A stretch of 64,000 bases of DNA from Mytilus trossulus (Eukaryota > Mollusca > Bivalvia > Mytilida > Mytilidae): NCBI RefSeq assembly GCF_036588685.1, contig NC_086383.1, positions 339,203-403,202 on the forward strand, given 5' to 3'. The notes beneath the pieces were generated by a model that saw only the letters and a list, made by a program, of their open reading frames with translations, did no database searches and had not been told where the DNA came from. This document shows, piece after piece, positions 58,063 to 64,000 of the stretch (its first letter is position 1; every line of letters starts with the position of its first letter). The position numbers and the translations under genes were made by a program.

Positions 58063-59541
58063 GTAGCAATAAACAGAAAAACTATGTCAATTGGACATGC
58101 TTTGATACTATATCTGCCCTTGAATTGTTGCCTCCTAAACATTTTCGTCGCTTTGGAGATTCCGTATATCGTCATGTTATCGGAATTCACCAGAGGGCTA
58201 ACTGTGGACCACTTATTGCGGACCTGTTTTTTGTATTGCTATGCGTTACAATTTATTACAAAAATCAGCAAAGACCCATCGAAACAACATCTGATAAACA
58301 ATTTTAATAATACTTTTAGATATTTGGATGATATATTAACTCTCAATAATGACGACTTCAGTATGTATACTAAAGAAATTTATCCTGTTGAACTTACTTT
58401 AAAAAAAGCTTATACTAACAATGACCACTGCCCTTTCCTTGATCCTGATATCTGTATCACTAACGGAAAGCTTAATTATAAAATGTTTGATAAAAGAGAT
58501 GATTTCTCATTTCTTATGGTTAATTATCCAATTTTAGATGGTGACGTTCCTTTGTTACCATCTTACGGTGTTTATATATCTTAACTTGTACGATTCGCTC
58601 GTGTATGTAACATTGTTTAAGATTTTAACGAGAGAAATTTATATATTACTGAAAAAAATCAAAAACTAGTCAAAACATTTACTAAATTTTATCATCGTTA
58701 TAAGGACATCATTCGTAAATATAGCTCGACTTGCAGACTTCATATACGTTCAGGTGTTTTACATCCTATGTTTAATGGAAATATTCTGTATAAAACACAA
58801 ATATGTCAGTATTCACCTCAAAACCTTTAAATAGACTTATTAACAAGGTCATTAAAGATTGCATATTTTGTGTTAATATTGATCCACTTATAGGGTCGTT
58901 GCATCGGAACTAAACATTTATTCAAAAACCAGTTGTTGGCATTACACAGGTTATGTTTTTCACATATATGTTGTGATGGTATGATACTAAAACCTAACGG
59001 GAAGGATTGTGCCTAATATTCATATGATAAAATCATAATCTATCAATCAGTGTAATTGAAGTCTGGAGCTGGCATGTCAGTTAACTGCTAGTAGTCTGTT
59101 GTTATTTATGTATTATTGTCATTTTGTTTATTTTCTTTGGTGACATCTTCTGACATCAGATTCGGACTTCTCTTGAACTGAATTTCAATATGCGTATTGT
59201 TATGCGTTTACTTTCTGCATTGGCTAGAGATATAGGCGGAGGGTTTAGATCTCATAAACATGTTTAATCCGCCGCATGTTTGCGTCTGTCCCAAGTCAGG
59301 AGCCTCTGGCCTTTGTTAGTCTTGTATTAGTTCAATTTAAGTTTCTTTTGTACAATTTGGAAATTTGTATAGCGTTCATTATCACTCAACTAGTATATAT
59401 TTGGTTAGGGTCAAGCTGAAGGACGCCTCAGGGTGCGGGAATTTCTCGCAACATTGAAGACCTGTTATGGACCTTCTGATGTTGTTTTTTCTATGGTCGG
59501 GTTGTTTTCTCTTTGACACATTCCCCATTGCCATTATCAAT
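58063..59541 (+). mobile_element. 5'-truncated, broken reverse-transcriptase element with 3' untranslated tail
   Basis: Starts in frame near 58063 (NYVNWTCFDTISALELL) and has FGDSVYRHVIGIHQRANCG and PLIADLFF. After a one-base shift near 58226 it continues ITKISKDPSKQHLINNF, NNTFRYLDDILTLNN (catalytic YLDD), HCPFLDPDICITNGKL and RDDFSFLMVNYPILDGDVPL. Stops at 58582-58584 and near 58615 interrupt the thumb-like part, which goes on to about 58829. A long 3' tail follows, ending GGGTTGTTTTCTCTTTGACA, CATTCCCCATTGCCATTATC at about 59541. Reverse transcriptases with IGIPMGTNCAP-like and YxDD motifs are found in Penelope-like and related elements, but the exact clade is uncertain. Tail fragments recur at 49643, 50895 and 63423. 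Confidence 0.7.
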
Positions 59542-60890
59542 TGTATTTGTCTATACTATCCAAAGTGTTATATGGAAATAAACTAGTGAGTATGGTTTTC
59601 AAAAAGAAATAAAAGAATTTGAAGATATTTTTCAGCAATTTTATTAAAATCATCAACAGAAATAATTTCTTTCCAATGCAATTGTTCTTTTGTTTTACCT
59701 CTTATAACAAATCTACAAATTTCTTACAATTCATGTGAAAGGAAACTATGTATTTGTATAAATAAAAGCAAATAAAATGACAGCCCAAAACATATAATTA
59801 GTACACGACACGTTCATTTAAAACAGGGACAGTTACAATAATAACATATAATATCGATTTAAAGATAAACTGTATCATAAAGCGAACGTAAAGCAACAAA
59901 ATAAAACAATACAACCAAAGCAAAGCATACACTTTAAATAGAGAACAGCAGATATTCAATTGTCTATATGCGAGTTTTCTAACATGTGTACATACATAGA
60001 AAAACAACAGTTTGAAAGCAATTTGGAAAAACAACAAAATAGTCAATTAGTGCAATGTAAATAGAAACTTGGAATCAAAAGAAAAAAGAAGTGAAGAAAG
60101 AAGTTCACCAAAAAATACAAAAGGGGCTAGTATTGTACGAATACAACGGATTAGTTTATCACATATACATATATGAATATGTACACTCACATGTAAATGT
60201 CTATGTATTTAGACTTTCAAAAGATTTTGCCCATAGATTTAAGGAGAAACATTTTCTCATTCGATTTAAAAAATTCAATTCAAATTTGTGTATAGCCAAC
60301 ATACATCTCTTCTTCTTGTTCCACGTTGATCAGTACATCTTTATCTAATAAATGCCGGGTACAGACAAAACTCTACTACTATACTGTGAATAATATGATA
60401 TCGCTATGACATAGAATGTAATACACATATAAGTTTATAAATTTAAATATTGGTTAAAACAAATATAGATATGGACCAATTCAAGGACACCTTATAGGGT
60501 GTGCTCGACTTAGGTGTTCAGAACGAGGTCATTTGGAATTTAAAGGTTGTCTAGAATTTTTTTGTAAACAATAAACGCTATATAAAGCACATCATTGAAA
60601 AACAAGTATTATCTATGTTAAAAAATTATAACAAAAATCTCTATATTAAAGTGGATGTTTTTACAAAAAAATTGGTTTTATTTTCACCAAATGCCATTTA
60701 ACTATTAATGATAGTTTCCACTTGGTATATGTACAAAATAAGCGAACTCTAGTATTCATTATCTCTATTGTTTTGATACTATTGCTGTCTGGAAATATCG
60801 TTATTCACAGGTCATCGAAGATAAACATTAATAGATGATTGAGATATTATATTGCTTATTAAAGCCAACACACAGCGACTATACATTAAA
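59542..60890. other. Palindrome arm interior, unassigned
   Basis: The short frames at 59798-60046 (minus) and 60091-60348 (plus) show no motif. A block at 59585-59675 (GTGAGTATGGTTTTCAAAAA, then the inverse of TCTGTTGATGATTTT) is a diverged copy of the sequence at the palindrome centre. Confidence 0.4.
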
Positions 60891-61380
60891 CTACACATAG
60901 TTTTCTTCTATTATTAGTTGCATCTGTAGTATTAAAACATCAGAACGAGGTTCATCCACTTCAACGTGAAGTTCGTCCTCGTCAGGGGATACTACATATT
61001 CATTAGGTGTGTTATTCAAGTCTTTATTTCCAGCAATTTAAAAATTCAGTTGGACATTGGCGTGTTTGAATTTGTGATGAACGCTTTCTTATTGAATTAA
61101 TGATGACACGTACGAAAACCCCTGCAGAAAATAAAAAAGGACAACACAGGATACATAGCCTCTTCTTTCGATTGCCATATGTGATATCACTTGCTGTTTG
61201 TTGTGTAGAAGTGTTAATTCCTTCAAGAAAATCGGATGTGATTTGATCTTCTTGTATTTGAAGCGTTTTGTCAAAGTTAGAAGGATTGCAAAGTGTGTCT
61301 ACTTAAAGTGCTGGTATTGCACCAGAGAAGAACATTGGGAGTAGGGAAGTTGTAAATGCATCATTTCCTGCTTTGTCCAT
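60891..61380 (-). pseudogene. Relic of an unknown small gene (copy 2, left arm)
   Basis: Exact mirror of the copy at 61584-62073, described there. Confidence 0.5.
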
Positions 61381-61454
61381 GTTGTCTATACTACCAATAA
61401 TGACATATATAATTACACTAGTGAGTATGATTTTCAAAAAGAAATACAAGAATT

Positions 61455-61509
61455 ATATCTGTTGATGATTTTGATAGAATTGCTGTGAAATATCTTCCCT
61501 ATTGACATC
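61455..61509. other. Palindrome spacer, 55 bp
   Basis: ATATCTGTTGATGATTTTGA to CCTATTGACATC, not self-complementary. It is a diverged match to 63300-63350 in the same order relative to the neighbouring TTTCTTTTTGAAAA, so it continues naturally from the right arm and not from the left. Confidence 0.85.
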
Positions 61510-61583
61510 AATTCTTGTATTTCTTTTTGAAAATCATACTCACTAGTGTAATTATATATGTCATTATTGGTAGTATAGACAAC

Positions 61584-62073
61584 ATGGACAAAGCAGGAAA
61601 TGATGCATTTACAACTTCCCTACTCCCAATGTTCTTCTCTGGTGCAATACCAGCACTTTAAGTAGACACACTTTGCAATCCTTCTAACTTTGACAAAACG
61701 CTTCAAATACAAGAAGATCAAATCACATCCGATTTTCTTGAAGGAATTAACACTTCTACACAACAAACAGCAAGTGATATCACATATGGCAATCGAAAGA
61801 AGAGGCTATGTATCCTGTGTTGTCCTTTTTTATTTTCTGCAGGGGTTTTCGTACGTGTCATCATTAATTCAATAAGAAAGCGTTCATCACAAATTCAAAC
61901 ACGCCAATGTCCAACTGAATTTTTAAATTGCTGGAAATAAAGACTTGAATAACACACCTAATGAATATGTAGTATCCCCTGACGAGGACGAACTTCACGT
62001 TGAAGTGGATGAACCTCGTTCTGATGTTTTAATACTACAGATGCAACTAATAATAGAAGAAAACTATGTGTAG
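61584..62073 (+). pseudogene. Relic of an unknown small gene (copy 3, right arm)
   Basis: From the ATG at 61584 one frame reads MDKAGNDAFTTSLLPMFFSG, AIPAL, a TAA stop at codon 26, then VDTLCNPSNFDKTLQIQ, a polar Ser/Thr/Gln-rich part, a basic NRKKRLC followed by a hydrophobic stretch (ILCCPFLFSAGVFVRVII) that could span a membrane, and ends at 61940. A second frame from 61927 continues into an acidic tail (SPDEDELHVEVDEPRSDVL) to a stop at 62073. Copy 1 lacks the three-base TAA and reads AIPALVDTLCNP through, so the stop is probably an inactivating insertion, although an intron acceptor (TTTAAGTAG) is an alternative. I do not recognise the family. Confidence 0.5.
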
Positions 62074-63422
62074 TTTAATGTATAGTCGCTGTGTGTTGGC
62101 TTTAATAAGCAATATAATATCTCAATCATCTATTAATGTTTATCTTCGATGACCTGTGAATAACGATATTTCCAGACAGCAATAGTATCAAAACAATAGA
62201 GATAATGAATACTAGAGTTCGCTTATTTTGTACATATACCAAGTGGAAACTATCATTAATAGTTAAATGGCATTTGGTAAAAATAAAACCAATTTTTTTG
62301 TAAAAACATCCACTTTAATATAGAGATTTTTGTTATAATTTTTTAACATAGATAATACTTGTTTTTCAATGATGTGCTTTATATAGCGTTTATTGTTTAC
62401 AAAAAAATTCTAGACAACCTTTAAATTCCAAATGACCTCGTTCTGAACACCTAAGTCGAGCACACCCTATAAGGTGTCCTTGAATTGGTCCATATCTATA
62501 TTTGTTTTAACCAATATTTAAATTTATAAACTTATATGTGTATTACATTCTATGTCATAGCGATATCATATTATTCACAGTATAGTAGTAGAGTTTTGTC
62601 TGTACCCGGCATTTATTAGATAAAGATGTACTGATCAACGTGGAACAAGAAGAAGAGATGTATGTTGGCTATACACAAATTTGAATTGAATTTTTTAAAT
62701 CGAATGAGAAAATGTTTCTCCTTAAATCTATGGGCAAAATCTTTTGAAAGTCTAAATACATAGACATTTACATGTGAGTGTACATATTCATATATGTATA
62801 TGTGATAAACTAATCCGTTGTATTCGTACAATACTAGCCCCTTTTGTATTTTTTGGTGAACTTCTTTCTTCACTTCTTTTTTCTTTTGATTCCAAGTTTC
62901 TATTTACATTGCACTAATTGACTATTTTGTTGTTTTTCCAAATTGCTTTCAAACTGTTGTTTTTCTATGTATGTACACATGTTAGAAAACTCGCATATAG
63001 ACAATTGAATATCTGCTGTTCTCTATTTAAAGTGTATGCTTTGCTTTGGTTGTATTGTTTTATTTTGTTGCTTTACGTTCGCTTTATGATACAGTTTATC
63101 TTTAAATCGATATTATATGTTATTATTGTAACTGTCCCTGTTTTAAATGAACGTGTCGTGTACTAATTATATGTTTTGGGCTGTCATTTTATTTGCTTTT
63201 ATTTATACAAATACATAGTTTCCTTTCACATGAATTGTAAGAAATTTGTAGATTTGTTATAAGAGGTAAAACAAAAGAACAATTGCATTGGAAAGAAATT
63301 ATTTCTGTTGATGATTTTAATAAAATTGCTGAAAAATATCTTCAAATTCTTTTATTTCTTTTTGAAAACCATACTCACTAGTTTATTTCCATATAACACT
63401 TTGGATAGTATAGACAAATACA

Positions 63423-64000
63423 ATTGATAATGGCAATGGGGAATGTGTCAAAGAGAAAACAACCCGACCATAGAAAAAACAACATCAGAAGGTCCATAAC
63501 AGGTCTTCAATGTTGCGAGAAATTCCCGCACCCTGAGGCGTCCTTCAGCTTGACCCTAACCAAATATATACTAGTTGAGTGATAATGAACGCTATACAAA
63601 TTTCCAAATTGTACAAAAGAAACTTAAATTGAACTAATACAAGACTAACAAAGGCCAGAGGCTCCTGACTTGGGACAGACGCAAACATGCGGCGGATTAA
63701 ACATGTTTATGAGATCTAAACCCTCCGCCTATATCTCTAGCCAATGCAGAAAGTAAACGCATAACAATACGCATATTGAAATTCAGTTCAAGAGAAGTCC
63801 GAGTCTGATGTCAGAAGATGTCACCAAAGAAAATAAACAAAATGACAATAATACATAAATAACAACAGACTACTAGCAGTTAACTGACATGCCAGCTCCA
63901 GACTTCAATTACACTGATTGATAGATTATGATTTTATCATATGAATATTAGGCACAATCCTTCCCGTTAGGTTTTAGTATCATACCATCACAACATATAT
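63423..64000 (-). mobile_element. RT-element 3' tail, minus strand, cut by window end
   Basis: Mirror of 58964-59541. It would lead leftward-reading into the RT coding part beyond the window if the palindrome continues. Confidence 0.85.

Larger units (their letters stand above)
58964..61454 (+). repeat. Left arm of giant palindrome
   Basis: Each position x pairs with 122964 minus x in the right arm. Mirror-image frames (59798-60046 with 62918-63166; 60091-60348 with 62616-62873; 61089-61274 with 61690-61875) encode identical peptides. In the stretches I compared only one mismatch was seen (59161 T against the complement of 63803). The left limit is set by the window edge on the other side, so the true arm may be longer. 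Confidence 0.95.
61510..64000 (-). repeat. Right arm of giant palindrome
   Basis: Inverse of 58964-61454, running to the last base of the window. Its outer part (63423-64000) is the minus-strand 3' tail of the RT element. Confidence 0.95.

Noticed and set aside
59798-63166. Pairs of identical small frames in opposite orientation
   Set aside because: They are mirror images made by the palindrome and show no domain or splice signals.

Overview
The window looks like nuclear DNA of a bivalve mollusc, most likely a mussel of the genus Mytilus. It is AT-rich, the supported genes have introns, and several dispersed repeats match repeats I recall as very common in mussel genomes. The genus is an inference from memory and was not checked by a search.

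The only clearly intact protein-coding genes form a tandem family of three, all on the + strand. They are large Mab-21/nucleotidyltransferase-fold proteins of the cGAS-like receptor (cGLR) type: gene 1 (catalytic exon 6730-8699), gene 2 (29928-30243 joined to 30986-32961) and gene 3 (41280-41586 joined to 42348-44332). Genes 2 and 3 each have a separate exon for an N-terminal domain of about 105 residues that I do not recognise, spliced in matching phase to a long exon. The long exon holds the GS motif, an Asp-x-Asp pair, a third Asp, the Mab-21 helical lobe and a TPR-like tail. Each gives a predicted protein of 763 residues. The first exon of gene 1 was not found. A decayed first exon at about 19570-19720 shows that the array once held at least one more copy.

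Layout. 1-6729: repeats and a roughly 3.5-kb insertion, carrying a decayed CXC-type repetitive gene, in the region upstream of the gene 1 catalytic exon. 6730-8699: gene 1, followed by the 3' end of a LINE. 9619-12565: decayed Crypton/KIAA1958-type gene. 13055-15047: 265-bp satellite. 16017-19185: two minisatellites (28 bp and 38 bp) and small hairpins. 19435-33200 and 34140-44530: two tandem units of about 10 kb, each ending in a cGLR gene. They differ by clean insertions: a 1,500-bp terminal-inverted-repeat element and an expanded 67-bp satellite in the first, and two dispersed repeats in the second. 44785-57700: mostly dispersed repeats, including a tRNA-derived SINE, a TTAA-flanked MITE and an unusual TCCGTT/AACGGA-rich block. 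57720-59541: a broken reverse-transcriptase element beside a relic of an unknown small gene. 58964-64000: a very large, nearly perfect palindrome (arms at least 2.49 kb, 55-bp spacer) that runs off the right edge.

The cGLR genes would act in cytosolic nucleic-acid or ligand sensing, making a nucleotide second messenger if they are active. That follows from the family, not from this sequence. Genes 2 and 3 are almost identical over the catalytic lobe but diverge sharply in the last third, where gene 3 resembles gene 1. That pattern suggests gene conversion or mosaic evolution within the array.
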